Source: Ampelocalamus luodianensis
Lineage: Eukaryota; Streptophyta; Magnoliopsida; Poales; Poaceae
DNA: 64,000 nt
Assembly: GCA_036346255.1 (NCBI GenBank)
Contig: CM070618.1
Span: 77,634,428-77,698,427, forward strand
Direction of reading: 5' to 3'
Below, in pieces: positions 10,981 through 21,391 of the stretch; position 1 is the first letter of the stretch, and every line of letters begins with the position of its first letter. The translations under genes and the position numbers were made by a program. The notes beneath the pieces are model-generated. The model was not told the DNA's origin and searched no databases. It was given only the letters and a program-made list of their open reading frames with translations.

Positions 10981-12531
10981 ATGGAACTCTCACTGACCTT
11001 ATCCCCTTCGCTCCTCTTCATCCCCCTCCCTCTCCTACCTCTCCTCTACTTTCTCTACCTGCGCCAGGACCCCAGGAAGCAGCCTCGCGCCCATGGCCTC
11101 AAGGTCTACCCCATCCTCGGCATTCTGCCCCAATTCGTCAAGAACCAGGACCGCTTCCTCGAGTGGTCGACCGGCGTCATGAAGCACAGCCCCACTCACA
11201 CAATGTCCTTCAAGGTGCTCGGCCTCACCGGCGGCGCCATCACCGCCAACCCGGCCAACGTCGAGCACATACTCAAGACCAATTTTGGTAATTACCCCAA
11301 GGGCGAGCTCGCGGTGTCCATGCTCGAGGACTTTCTTGGCCACGGCATCTTCAACTCCGACGGCGACCAGTGGCTGTGGCAGCGCAAGGCCGCCAGCTAC
11401 GAGTTCAACAAGCGCTCGCTGAGGAACTTCGTGGTTGACACCGTCCGGTTCGAGGTCGTCGAGCGGCTGCTGCCGCTGCTCGAGCGGGCGGGCCGCGACG
11501 GCCGGACGCTCGACGTGCAGGACGTGCTCGAGCGCTTCGCGTTCGACAACATCTGCCGCGTCGCCTTCGACGAGGACCCGGCGTGCCTCGCCGAGGAAAG
11601 CATGGCCGCGCCCCAGAGCGCGGAGTTCATGCGCTCCTTCAACGACGCGCAGAATGCCATCATGGCCCGGTTCATGTCGCCGGTCAAGTCGCTGTGGCGC
11701 GTCAAGAGGCTGCTCAACATGGAGCCCGAGAGGCGGATGCGCGAGGCACTCGGCACGATCCACGGCTACGCCGAGAGGATTGTCCAGGAGCGCAGGAGGA
11801 GAGGGGGGGCCGGGCTGGCGCGCAGGGACGACTTCCTCTCGCGCTTCGCTGCGAGCGAAGAGCACACCGACGAGAGCCTCCGCGACGTGGTCACCAACTT
11901 CCTCCTCGCCGGGCGCGACACCACGTCCTCGGCGCTGACCTGGTTCTTCTGGCTGGTTTCAGGCCGGCCCAAGGTGGAGGACAAGATCGTGAAGGAGCTC
12001 CACGCGGTGCGCGCGTCGAGCGGAGGGAACACGGCCGGCGCGACTTTCAGCTTCGACGAGCTGCGCAACATGCACTACCTCCACGCGGCCATCACCGAGT
12101 CCATGCGGCTGTACCCGCCGGTGGCCGTCGACACGCACAGCTGCAAGGAGGAGGAGTTCCTGCCGGACGGCACGTTCGTCGGGAAAGGGTGGTTCATGTC
12201 CTACTGCGCGTACACGATGGCGCGGGTGGAGGACATCTGGGGCAAGGACTGCGAGGAGTTCAGGCCGGAGCGGTGGCTCGACGAGGAGGGCGCGTTCCGG
12301 TCGGAGAGCCCGTTTAAGTACCCGGTCTTCCACGCGGGGCCGAGGATGTGCCTCGGCAAGGAGATGGCCTACATACAGATGAAGTCCATCGTGGCGTGCG
12401 TGTTCGAGAGGTTCAGCCTCCGGTTCGCCGGCGGCGAGGGGCATCCGGGGCTCGTGCTCTCGCTGACGCTGCGGATGAAAGGCGGCTTGCCGATGCAAGT
12501 CAAGCTCAGGGCCTCAGGGGTAACCAGCTAG
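10981..12531 (+). CDS. CYP94-family cytochrome P450, intact, single exon
   Basis: 516-aa haem-thiolate monooxygenase. An N-terminal hydrophobic anchor (about residues 4-27) is followed by a basic stretch and a Pro-containing hinge, as in ER-bound plant P450s. Visible motifs: I-helix AGRDTTS at 310-316, K-helix E373-S-M-R376, and the haem loop FHAGPRMCLG at 450-459 with Cys457 as the expected iron ligand. The overall sequence (GHGIFNSDGDQWLWQRK, FAFDNICRVAFDEDP) is CYP94-like and reads closest to CYP94D-type proteins. Family members hydroxylate fatty acids at or near the omega end, and CYP94B/C oxidise jasmonoyl-isoleucine; the substrate here is not decidable. Lack of introns is usual for CYP94. 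TATA box at 10891, AATAAA at 12565. A decayed tandem copy follows 1.6 kb downstream. Confidence 0.93.
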   Translation: MELSLTLSPSLLFIPLPLLPLLYFLYLRQDPRKQPRAHGLKVYPILGILPQFVKNQDRFLEWSTGVMKHSPTHTMSFKVLGLTGGAITANPANVEHILKTNFGNYPKGELAVSMLEDFLGHGIFNSDGDQWLWQRKAASYEFNKRSLRNFVVDTVRFEVVERLLPLLERAGRDGRTLDVQDVLERFAFDNICRVAFDEDPACLAEESMAAPQSAEFMRSFNDAQNAIMARFMSPVKSLWRVKRLLNMEPERRMREALGTIHGYAERIVQERRRRGGAGLARRDDFLSRFAASEEHTDESLRDVVTNFLLAGRDTTSSALTWFFWLVSGRPKVEDKIVKELHAVRASSGGNTAGATFSFDELRNMHYLHAAITESMRLYPPVAVDTHSCKEEEFLPDGTFVGKGWFMSYCAYTMARVEDIWGKDCEEFRPERWLDEEGAFRSESPFKYPVFHAGPRMCLGKEMAYIQMKSIVACVFERFSLRFAGGEGHPGLVLSLTLRMKGGLPMQVKLRASGVTS

Positions 12532-12564
12532 GCTACTTATGTAGTGTTCTCGTTTGATCTGAGA

Positions 12565-12570
12565 AATAAA
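12565..12570 (+). terminator. Poly(A) signal of CYP94
   Basis: AATAAA 34 bp after the stop codon. Confidence 0.5.
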
Positions 12571-12577
12571 GCTGCAG

Positions 12578-12648
12578 TGGACAAGTTATTGATGTAATAT
12601 TGTACTTAAGGGACTGGACAAGTTATTGATGTAATATTGTACTTAAGG
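12578..12648. repeat. 37-bp-period tandem duplication in the CYP94 3' flank
   Basis: Two near-identical copies beginning TGGACAAGTTATTGATGTAA at 12578 and 12615. Confidence 0.85.
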
Positions 12649-12818
12649 ACTATCTATTTATAAGGTGATTGAAATTTTCTTAAGCATAAATATCTTTTTT
12701 TTATCTATTGGATCAATATCCAATCATATGACACATCAATCTCTACACAATTTCAACGATCACAACAAGTAACTTAAACTTAAAAAAATTTCAGACGACT
12801 TAAAAGTAGCAAGACTGT
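12647..12818. mobile_element. MITE, same family as 42623-42837
   Basis: Left terminus GGACTATCTATTTATAAGG, internal words TTAAACTTAAAAAAATTTCAG and GATCACAACAAGTAACTTAA. The same words occur in both orientations in the copy at 42.6 kb, where GGGACTGTCTATTCATAAGTT forms one terminus. The right end here is eroded, so its boundary is approximate. Confidence 0.5.
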
Positions 12819-14113
12819 GTACTTAATTACGCACATCACTTACTAGAAAAATAGAAGTGAAAACGCTTGTCCTCTTCAAATGGCCCACCCCAATTGGAGC
12901 TTATGTAAAAGTTGCATAATTGCATTGCTTTAGGTAAATGTGTTTGATACCCGAACGCACTGAACGCGCATTATCAATTCGGTTTTTAAAGAGTACAAGT
13001 TATACGTACACACTTAACCTACACCACTCACAAGTCAAACCATCTACACACATGCGTATTTCCTACATATACTTAGAATTTATGGGAGGCATAGCATCTA
13101 AGATCTCACAGAATGCGAACACACACTTACACACTGAATACGCATAAATGCGCATGCATATGTATACTCTTAAAACTGATGGATGCATATGTACACGCTT
13201 AGAATCTATAATTTGAACCCTAATGAACTAGGTGCACACCCATGCGCCTAGTTATTTGAGCCCAAGCCAGCTTCCGACCTGATCACTCCAGTTGCCAAAC
13301 TGGGAATGGCCCTTCTCATCAGTCATCAGTGACGACATCCCCACCGAGCTGACTCTGCAACCTTTTCCGGAATGCTAGATTCTTCTTTCTTTAACCGTCT
13401 TCACGACATCTGCCTTTTGATCAGCTGCTGAATGGTACTTCGAAAAACACCATACTGGCAGAAGATGAGATCTGGACCTATGCACGAAACACCACACATG
13501 AATTCGGCATGGGTTCAGAATGACACTCAGCAGCAGGGCAAGGTGAATATTTAACATCGCACTACCTTAGTAGTGTTTGGTCACGGTAAGTATACTTACA
13601 AAATATGTGTAAGTGATTTGCTTGCTTGTGTTAAAGTCTTAGGATATGATTCATTTGTATACAGTTTGCTTCCTCTAGTACTCTACCCCTAGTTGAGCAA
13701 AGCAGAGCTTCAGTTCTGTGTAGCTGTTTCTAAGACTTAGCAAACTCCATGCGATTGAGATATTCAACTTGTAATTTCCCATGGAGGCATGGAGTCATAT
13801 GGCATAATATAACCCAAAAAGAGAACCTTAGGCTTCAGCGTTGCTTGTTTTCCTGATTTCGCATTAGCTAAAACTAATCGCACAAGCACAATCATTCATC
13901 GTTTCACAAGCTGAAATGTAAGTCAATGTACTCGTCCAGCTCAACTTTGGATCGGAGATTAAGCATCACCAGCCAAGAACTCGACCAATTAATCAAAGAC
14001 GGAGCAATTCTAACTAGAGAGAATCTTTCCCTGTCTCAGCTGTGTGTGCTAACTGCCACGCACCCAAATCACTCCCATGGTTTGGACTTGGCAAGCCTGA
14101 GATCTCGATCGCC
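12819..14113. other. Spacer between the tandem CYP94 copies
   Basis: No gene seen. It contains imperfect repeats around CACACTTACACAC/ATGCGCATGC at 13000-13200. The last 100-200 bp is presumably the promoter of the second CYP94 copy; I see no convincing TATA box. Confidence 0.5.
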
Positions 14114-15558
14114 ATGGAGCTCTCGTTGACCTCGTCACTCGCCATACTGCTCTTGTTCCTACCTCTCCTCTGCTTCCTCTGCCTGCGCCGGAACACCAGG
14201 AAACAGCCTCGCGCCGATGGCCTCAAGGCCTACCCCGTCGTTGGCACGCTCCCGCACTTCGTCAAGAACCAGCATCGCCTCATCGAGTGGTCGGCCGGCG
14301 TCGTCGCGCGCTGCCACGCACACCATGTCCGTCAACTTCAAGGGCCTCGGCCTCATCACCACCAACCCGGTCAATGTCGAATACATCGTGAAGACCAACT
14401 TCCAGAACTACCCCAAGGAGTTCGTGGTGTCCGTCATCGAGGACTTCCTCGGCCACGGCATCTTCAACTCCGACGGCGACCAGTGGCTCTGGCAGCGCAA
14501 GGCCGTCAGCTACGAGTTCAGCAAGCGCTCGCTCAGGAACTTTGTGGTCAGCACCGTCCGGAGCGCGACGGCCGGACGCTGGACGTGCAGGACGTGCTCG
14601 AGCGCTTCGCGTTCGACGTCTGCTGCGTCGCCTTCGACGAGGACCCGGCGTGCCTCACCGAGGAAGGCCTGGGGGCGAACGGGCGGACCGAGTTCCTGCG
14701 CGCCTTCAACGACGCGCAGAACATCGTCATGGCGCGGTTCATGTCGCCGGTCAAGTGGGCGGGCGCGTCAAGAGGCTACTCAATGTGGAGCTGGAGAGGC
14801 TGATGCGCTCGGCGCTCGGCACGATCCATCGTCCGCGAGCGAAAGGAGAGGGGCGTGTCCGGGCTGGCGTGCAAGGACGACTTCCTGTCGCGCTTCGCGG
14901 CGACCGGCGAGCACAGCGACGGGAGCCTCCGCAACGTGGTCACCAACTTCGTCCTCGCCGGGCGGGGCACGACGTCCTCGGCGCTGACCTGGTTCTTCTG
15001 GATGGTGTCTGGCCGGCCCGATGTGGAGGACAAGATCGTGCGCGCGTCGAGCGTGAGCACGGACGCGGCGTTCGGCTTCGACGAGTTGCGCGAAATGCAC
15101 TACCTGCACGCGGCCATCACGGAGTCGATGCGGTTGTACCCGCCCATGGCCATGGACAGCCACTGCTACCAGCACGACGACCGGTTGCCGACGGCACGTT
15201 TGTTGGCAAAGGGTGGTAGGTCACCTACACCGCGTACGCCATGGCGCTGTTGGAGGAGACATGGGGCAAGGACTGCGCGGAGTAGCGGTGGCTCAACGCT
15301 CAACGACGACGGCACGTTCCGGCCGGAGAGCCCGTTCAAGTACCCGATCTTCCACGCCGGGCCGAGGATGTGCCTTGGCATGGAGATGGCCTACATACAG
15401 ACGAAGTCCATCGTCGCGTGCGTGTTCGGGAGGTTCAGCTTTCGGTTCGTCCGAGGCGAGCAGCGCCCGGGGCTTGTGTTCTGTGTGAGACGGTGACCTT
15501 GCGGATGGAAGGCGGTTTGCCGATGCAAGTGCAGAAGAGGGAGAACCTAATTTGCTAG
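14114..15558 (+). pseudogene. Decayed tandem copy of the CYP94 gene
   Basis: Aligns along its whole length with the intact CYP94 at 10981-12531, starting at the equivalent Met codon (MELSLTSSLAILLL) and ending at an equivalent TAG. Damage seen by comparison: a 2-nt deletion at about 14310-14322; a deletion of about 43 nt at 14556-14562 that removes residues after the VSTVR equivalent; a 3-nt loss near 14617; a 1-nt deletion near 14757; a further deletion near 14828-14832; a TAG replacing sense codons near 15217; another deletion making TAG near 15282; and changes near 15480. The haem loop is still readable (GPRMCLGMEMAY). At least four independent frame-breaking events mean it cannot make a P450. 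Head-to-tail tandem duplication followed by loss is the simplest history. Confidence 0.9.
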
Positions 15559-16181
15559 GCTTTCCTCCCTTCGACACAGAATTCTTCTCATTCCTTCCTA
15601 TTTTAGTTCTAATCTTCCGTTCCATCTGAGCAAAATTTGTTGCAATAGAAGGGTATCCACGGTGCAGGTGGTGCCAAATTTACCATCTCACTGATGATAA
15701 TAGATTTACTTTTCTCCTACAATGTTTAACATCTTCTTCTCTCTCCGAAACAAGATTCACGACTAAATAAAATATCACTTTTTTCTCCTGCTACACTCCC
15801 TCTCACGTTTCACTTACAAGTAGGCCCATATAGAGAGAGAGAGAGCTAGCAACCGTGCACCGGTCCGGGCACCGCTTGGCTTGGCTGGTTACAGTGGGTT
15901 GGCATCGGTTGGAGGCACAGAAGAGAAACCGGAAGGATTGTGTTGGACATTTGGAATATATTTATGAAATAATCTGAAGAGGGTTAAAATTCACTGGATT
16001 GTCCCAGCAAAGAACAAGATCCTACCAAAGAATAGCTAAGGTGACGAATGTATTCAAGCATCTATGAGTGTTCCTAAAAAAGCTGAAGATGTAGTAAGTA
16101 CCAATTCTGACCTACCGCACACAAGTTCTTGGAGGATAATTGATAAGTAGCATTTAGGCCCTTCAGTCAGTTAGAGTCTGT
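15559..16181. other. Intergenic, no gene seen
   Basis: 3' flank of the pseudogene, with a short GA microsatellite near 15828-15844. Confidence 0.5.
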
Positions 16182-16532
16182 CGTAGCGAAAGGACTAGAT
16201 AGTATAGAAAAGAGACCTTCAATTACTATGAGAGAACCAGGGGATCCTCGAAAAGGAGGACTGATACCAAGAGAAGTAAATGTGTATTAATTGTCTTAAA
16301 AAAATTCCTCCTTGATTACATAGAGGAGGTGGCTATTTGTAGTCTTCCGACCTCAGACACGTGAGATTACAGTTCTATCTCTAAAAAGACTCTATGCTTG
16401 TAAGGTCCGCAAGGGTTTTTTTCTTCCTCCTCGGTCGTGGAGACCTTAGGTGTGCTCTTCCTTCAAGGGGCCATATCGACGCTCAGGGACTATGATTCGT
16501 GACTCTCTTGTCGGCCCCTATGGAAGGTGCCA
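16182..16532 (-). repeat. LTR-like dispersed repeat, copy 1
   Basis: Begins TGTCGTAGCGAAAGGACTAG. It shares long similarity with 16533-16870 and 25597-25890: the CTAGATAGTA start, a GGCTATTTRTAG block that on the minus strand reads as a TATA box (CTATAAATAG in the better copies), and a pyrimidine-rich CTTCCTCC part. The arrangement suggests LTRs of a minus-strand element. No target duplication could be confirmed. Confidence 0.5.
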
Positions 16533-16870
16533 GCTATCGTAGCAAAAGGGCTAGATAGTATAGAAAAAGGACCCCCAGCTACTATGAGGAGAACCAAGGG
16601 ATCCTCGAAAAGGGATACCAACACCAAGAGAAGTAAATATGTAATAATTGTATTTAAAAAGTCATCTTTGATTATATAAGAGGTGGCTATTTATAGCCTT
16701 CCGACCCGGACACGTGAGATTACAGTTCTACCCCTTAAAAGGCCCTACGCCTATAGGGACTGCCGGGGTTTTTCCTTCCTCCTGCGTAGCCTTCGGTTCA
16801 CGGTAGACCCTCCTGATCTTCGTCCATCTGGCTGATACACGTGGTCTATCGATATTTCCTCCCCTTTGCA
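16533..16870 (-). repeat. LTR-like dispersed repeat, copy 2 (adjacent, same orientation)
   Basis: Starts TCGTAGCAAAAGGGCTAGAT and follows copy 1 almost directly. It carries the minus-strand TATA-like GGCTATAAATAGCC at about 16684-16697. Two adjacent direct copies could be a pair of LTRs with little between them, or a tandem duplication. Confidence 0.5.
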
Positions 16871-16981
16871 CCGTGCGAGGTGCCCTCAGACCAAGGGGCC
16901 CTAGACACCTTTCGGTGCTCAGTTAGGTGACCCCAGATAGGGTCTCTGGGGACTTCCTGTACCCTTCGGCGCGCCCCCAAG

Positions 16982-17370
16982 GGTATGCCTGTGCCCTCCG
17001 GGGCTGCTGGTCACACCTTCAGCCTTAGTCCCCGTGGGCCTTATGGTGGCCTTCGGGTGCCCCTCGAGACTCCCCTGAAGGTATGCCTGTGCCCTTCGGG
17101 AGCCGCTGGCCAGACCTTCGGCCTTGGCCCCTGTGGGCCTTCTGATGATTTTCGGGTGCCCCTCGAGACTCCCCCGAAGGTATGCATGTGCCCCCCGGGG
17201 GCCGCTGGCTGTGCCTTCAGTCTTGGCCCCAAGGGCCTTCTGGTGGCCTTTGTGTGCCCATCGTGACTTCCGTAGAGGTATGCTTGTGCCCTCCGGGGCC
17301 GCAGGCCACGCTTTCAACCTTGGCCCTCGAGGACCTCCCTGTGGCCTTGGGCCGGTAGGCCACCCAACAG
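16982..17370. repeat. 98-bp GC-rich tandem repeat, four copies
   Basis: Units start GGTATGC at 16982, 17080, 17179 and 17277 (spacing 98-99 bp). Each holds variants of TGTGCCCTCCGGGGCCGCTGG and CTTGGCCCC.GGGCCTTCTGG. One minus-strand frame stays open across them (16919-17437) because the period is near 99 nt. It encodes Pro/Arg/Gly-rich repeats with no known domain, so I do not call it a gene. Confidence 0.8.
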
Positions 17371-17642
17371 AGTCCATATTCGGAATGCAGTAGTAAAAAA
17401 ATATGTTCTCGCACAAGACAACATAGTATTCTCTCACAAGACAACATAGTATTAAAGATTGTCACAACCAAAAAGGATAGATTGCATCGGTGTTGAGAAT
17501 GTGATTCAGATATGAAGTAATTGACCAAAACAACAGGAAAAAGGATGTGCATCAATTGTTCCAGACGAATATGGCTGATAACATGGGATGCAAAAAGTAA
17601 AACTTACAGTTGGAATACAGAACGCCTCAAAATGCAGTGCAA

Positions 17643-19239
17643 TCACAATAATCTTTTCTTCCCAGTGGGTGAGTTCGTCCTTGTGCAGAGAACCTTCCGT
17701 CCTTTGGCACGTCTACGCTTCAGGACCTTTCTTCCTGCAGTAGTGCGCATCCGCCTGCGGAAACCTTGTACACGGGCAAGTGACTTCCTAGATCTTGACC
17801 TCTTGGTCATGCAGAGGGCAGCCTTTCCGGCCCTAATCTGCAGACCACGAGATCTTCGTGTTGTTACTCTGTTGTTGCTGAACTGAATTCCCAAAGAGGA
17901 ACCTGACATATAGAATGTTGAAATATCAAAAATACTGAAGTCATTTCAAGGTTGGAACCGAGAAAAGGGTTTGACACATAAAATCTAGAATTTGCTAAAC
18001 TGAACAAGCATAGTCATAAATCAATTATGGGATTTAGCTGTCTTTGGCTGTGTTTTTGTTCTCAGATATTTATTTGATTGTACTTGGTAGGGCTGTACAA
18101 AATGGATTGAACAACATTATTTTGCTGATTTTAGGACCACTTGGGGCTGCTTAAGGTGGTAGACAAATTGTGTTAGATGATTTACTTCATTATACCAGTC
18201 AATGGTTCAGTCGTGTGCAGTTGCTTCCTAAAACTTTAGTTTTAGTTAATGAAATAAGAACTCCAGATCTATGTAGCTGTATTGTGAGAATTTGCAATGT
18301 CTATATGATTCATACCCCAGAATTCAGATACATATACTACAGTCTACAGATCATCTGATACTACTGGAATTGCAGGACATGGAGAACAAAAAGAAACCTT
18401 CAGCTTAGCGCGTTTTCCTAATTTTGTGTTCACTCACACTGATCACTGAAATATGAACATTATCAGTTTCATGTTTGAACACTGAAATATAAAATCAGGG
18501 TCTACAACTACAAGTTAAATTTGTCTCTCATTCGAATTACTTACGCAAAATTGTTTGCTCGTGGTTAGTTACAGGAGTGCTCAGACTCTACAATCGGACA
18601 TTTCAGATTTCATCAAACCATGTACATCAACCAACAGGTCCAACAGTAATGGAATTTAAGAGTTTTCAGAGAAATGCCGGACGAATTTCATATTTTTTTT
18701 AGACACCTATTTAGGGTATATTTTCCTTCCACACGCTAAACAAACATCAATGTCCATATGCTCTTCTGTTTCCTATTTTAGACTAACACAACAAGTGAAG
18801 CAGTGAACAAACTATACAAGCTTAAAACACTATATCAACACCTCATTGCGCAGACCTAGAGCGTACACCCACCGTTCCAAAGTTCAAACCCGCCCTTTCT
18901 CTTGCAGGTAACTTCCCTCTAGCTCCCCAACCCAACGGAATTAGCACAGCAATACTGAGAAATAAAATGCAAGTAAGGAGGAGAGGCCCTCTCACCGGCG
19001 AACGAGGAGGCTGACGTGAAGGCGAGCGACGCCGAGACCGCAGCCGAGAGCGAGGCGGGGGAGGCGGAGGCGGATGAAGTGGAGGAGGACGAGACGAAGG
19101 AGCTCCGGAGAAAAGGGGAGGCAGAGGCGCCCATCAGGGCCGTCTTGAGAGGGCGGAGGTCGGCGCCGATAGCCACCGCCGAGATCCTCCCGGAGTGGAG
19201 GGACAGGGACACCATTGGAGAGGCCATGGCTAACGCCAT
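17643..19239 (-). CDS. RPL34: Plastid 50S ribosomal protein bL34, nuclear-encoded, two exons
   Basis: Exons on the minus strand: 19239-18996 and 17902-17643. The GT donor is at 18995-18994, the AG acceptor just before 17902, intron 1093 bp. The spliced frame gives 167 aa. Exon 1 (about 81 aa) is a typical chloroplast transit peptide, rich in Ser and Ala and poor in acidic residues. Exon 2 carries the bL34 core TKRSRSRKSLARVQGFRRRM followed by a conserved basic run ending in CTRTNSPTGKK. bL34 is one of the smallest bacterial-type large-subunit proteins and binds 23S rRNA, here in the plastid ribosome. I chose the ATG at 19239 because MALAMAS begins the Ser/Ala-rich peptide; an in-frame ATG at 19281 would add 14 residues. 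No damage is visible, and it is the clearest housekeeping gene in the window. Confidence 0.93.
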
Positions 19240-19800
19240 GTCTGGGGAGTCGGAGTGCGGGCTAGCCTCTGCCTCTCCCACTCGATGCTTTCATCTTATC
19301 CACGACTGGATGAGATGTTTGGGCTTGTAGGCCGTCCTTTTCGGCCACGTGTTATTTGGCCCATTAAGTGGCCCGCTTGTTGCTGGTCGTCTGGATCCAT
19401 AGATGGGCTGGGTAAAATAGTTCCCACCACACAAGTACTACCTTGTATGGGCTTTGCCATCCGAAATACGAGTACGCTACACCCACTCGTTGTCTTCTTT
19501 CCGCAACAAGTTTGCTCTCACTCCAACCCACAACCGCCTGCCTGCCCGAGTCCGACCCAACCCGACCCAACCAAGCAACCACGAGATGGGCTGGGCACGA
19601 CACAGTCCGCATTGTAGATGGGTTGGCATGGCACAGGCACCTGTGTCATACTTGGGTCCGCACTCTGGCCCATCAGGCCGGTCCGATGAAAAATCTAGAT
19701 CGCCATTACGAGTTAATAGAATATTTTAGTAATTAATGATAATCATCATATAGATTAGCATTTTTCATAAATTGGTGAAACAAGTTGAGTCCCATGATGA
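19240..19800. other. 5' flank of bL34, no further gene seen
   Basis: Presumed bL34 promoter on the minus strand; no TATA box evident, as is common for housekeeping genes. Open frames 19255-19617 and 19443-19736 lack recognisable domains. Confidence 0.45.
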
Positions 19801-19829
19801 TGATGACTTTGAATGACATCATGAGTTGG

Positions 19830-20060
19830 TTACCATCAAATCAAGGATCGAGATGAAAGATGTCATCATGTGTTGATGAGCATCAAGATAAGATCCCAAA
19901 GTAAAAAAAATCATCGCGTGTTGATGATGTTCAAGACAAGATCCCAAAGTGAAGAAGATTATTATGTGTTTATGATATTCAAATCAAGAATTTGGAGTAA
20001 AGAAAATCATCATATTTCGATGATTATCAAGTCAAGAACTTGGATTTGGAGTGAAGATGT
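19830..20060. repeat. Degenerate ~60-bp tandem repeat (ATCATC.TGTTGATGA / AAGATCCCAAAGT)
   Basis: Four or so eroded units, each with a TCATCRTGTKTTGATGA-like word and a CAAGAYAAGATCCCAAAGTGAA-like word. The frame 19870-20121 translates as imperfect repeats (KSRTWSKENHHISMI type). I see no gene. Confidence 0.5.
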
Positions 20061-20514
20061 TCGTTATCAAGTGATCACTTCAAGATGGATGCTAAGGCAA
20101 AGTATGACTAGCATAGACTAAAAATGTATTCCTAGTCTTTTACTGGTCTCGCCTCCAAGCTCCTCTACTTCCAGCGACGCCCCTCACCAGTGCTGCCGGA
20201 GTTGGAGCCTCCCGACGCCTGCTGCTGCTACCGTTGCAGCTCCCTCTCCCATCAGAAGCTGGTGAGGTCGCAAGGAACAAGCTGCTACCGTTTTCTTGTT
20301 CTTTAATTTCCTGTTGTTTCTTGGATAAAGTTGTGTTTCTTTTACCATTTTTAACTGAAGAAATGGAGGGTTCCAATGTTTTCATGATTTTAACTTCTGA
20401 GTAGTTAGAAACATGGTGTGGTTTGTGAGTTATTGCAAATTGTTGGTGATCTGGTGAGTCCGAAAGATACGGCTTTGACACAACAAATTGATAGTTTAGA
20501 CAATGAGTTGGGGT

Positions 20515-21383
20515 TAGGGTTTTGGTAACCGGTTCTGTTTTTTTACCAGGGAATACCGATAGATCTGATTTGGCCAATTTTTGGAATTTTTCAGTTGATT
20601 TCGGTCGAAAATTTTAAACTAAATTTTGAATTTAAAAAATCGTCTGAAAATGAGCTAAAATTGGTCGAAAATCTTCAATAATTTCTAAATAGACATCAAC
20701 AACTTTATAGACAAGACTAGTTGATAGCAGTACAACACTCAAATACTCAATACGACATTCCTTAATGGAAGAAGCAAGCAAGCACTCAAAATACTCAACA
20801 GCAAGTTCAAGTTCGAATTAATCAACCACACACACAATAATTTGGGGATGATAACAATCCACAGAGATAAGTTCCAGAGGAGAGCTAGCAGCATCTATTT
20901 CCCAAAAGAATTTCCACAGTTGCTTCTACTGATAAAAAACATATCCCTCCATTGCACCTCCATCGCACTCCATGCACCGCAGGTGCGGAGGAGGGGCTCG
21001 GGAGCTTGGGCCTCGGGGAGGAGCCGAAGAAGAACCCTAGGATGGATCGCCAACTCACCAGCATCGTCGCTAGCCAGGGAAGAAGAAGATTATGGGAGCT
21101 CCCATGCGCCACCGAAGAAGAACAAAGAGAGTAGAGGAGGAACCGAGAGGATTTGGCTTCGAGCCACTATCAGTGCCTAGTGGGGAGGAGGAATGAGTTG
21201 TTCGCACTATGACTGACGGCTAACCTAGGGAACGATTTGAGGAGGGCAAGTGGGCTCATTTGGGCCGGACTCATTTCAATTTGGGCCAAAATTTTTTAGG
21301 CCGGTTTGAATTCTTACCAGGGGATCCAGTAGGCCCAATACGTCTGATTTTTGACCAAAAATCGGCTGAAAATCATAACCCTA
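20515..21383. mobile_element. hAT-type non-autonomous transposon, 869 bp
   Basis: Flanked by a perfect 8-bp direct duplication GTTGGGGT (20507-20514 and 21384-21391). Termini start TAGGGTT on both sides as inverted repeats, with further imperfect inverted similarity (left TAGGGTTTTGGTAACCGG, right TAGGGTTATGATTTTCAGCC). Eight-bp duplications are the hAT signature. No transposase is readable. A GC-rich segment at 20980-21120 could be captured host sequence, but I cannot identify it. Confidence 0.7.
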
Positions 21384-21391
21384 GTTGGGGT

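Noticed and set aside
11035..11865. 276-codon minus-strand frame over the CYP94 gene
   Set aside because: Shadow of the high-GC P450 coding sequence; the plus strand has all P450 motifs.
14542..15219. 225-codon frame in the CYP94 pseudogene
   Set aside because: Out-of-frame reading of decayed P450 sequence; the true frame is found by comparison with the intact copy.
16919..17437. Possible repeat protein on the minus strand
   Set aside because: Product of a tandem repeat with a period near 99 nt; no start context, domain or neighbouring exons.
19016..19330. 104-codon acidic frame opposite bL34 exon 1
   Set aside because: Antisense shadow of the Ser/Ala-rich transit peptide.
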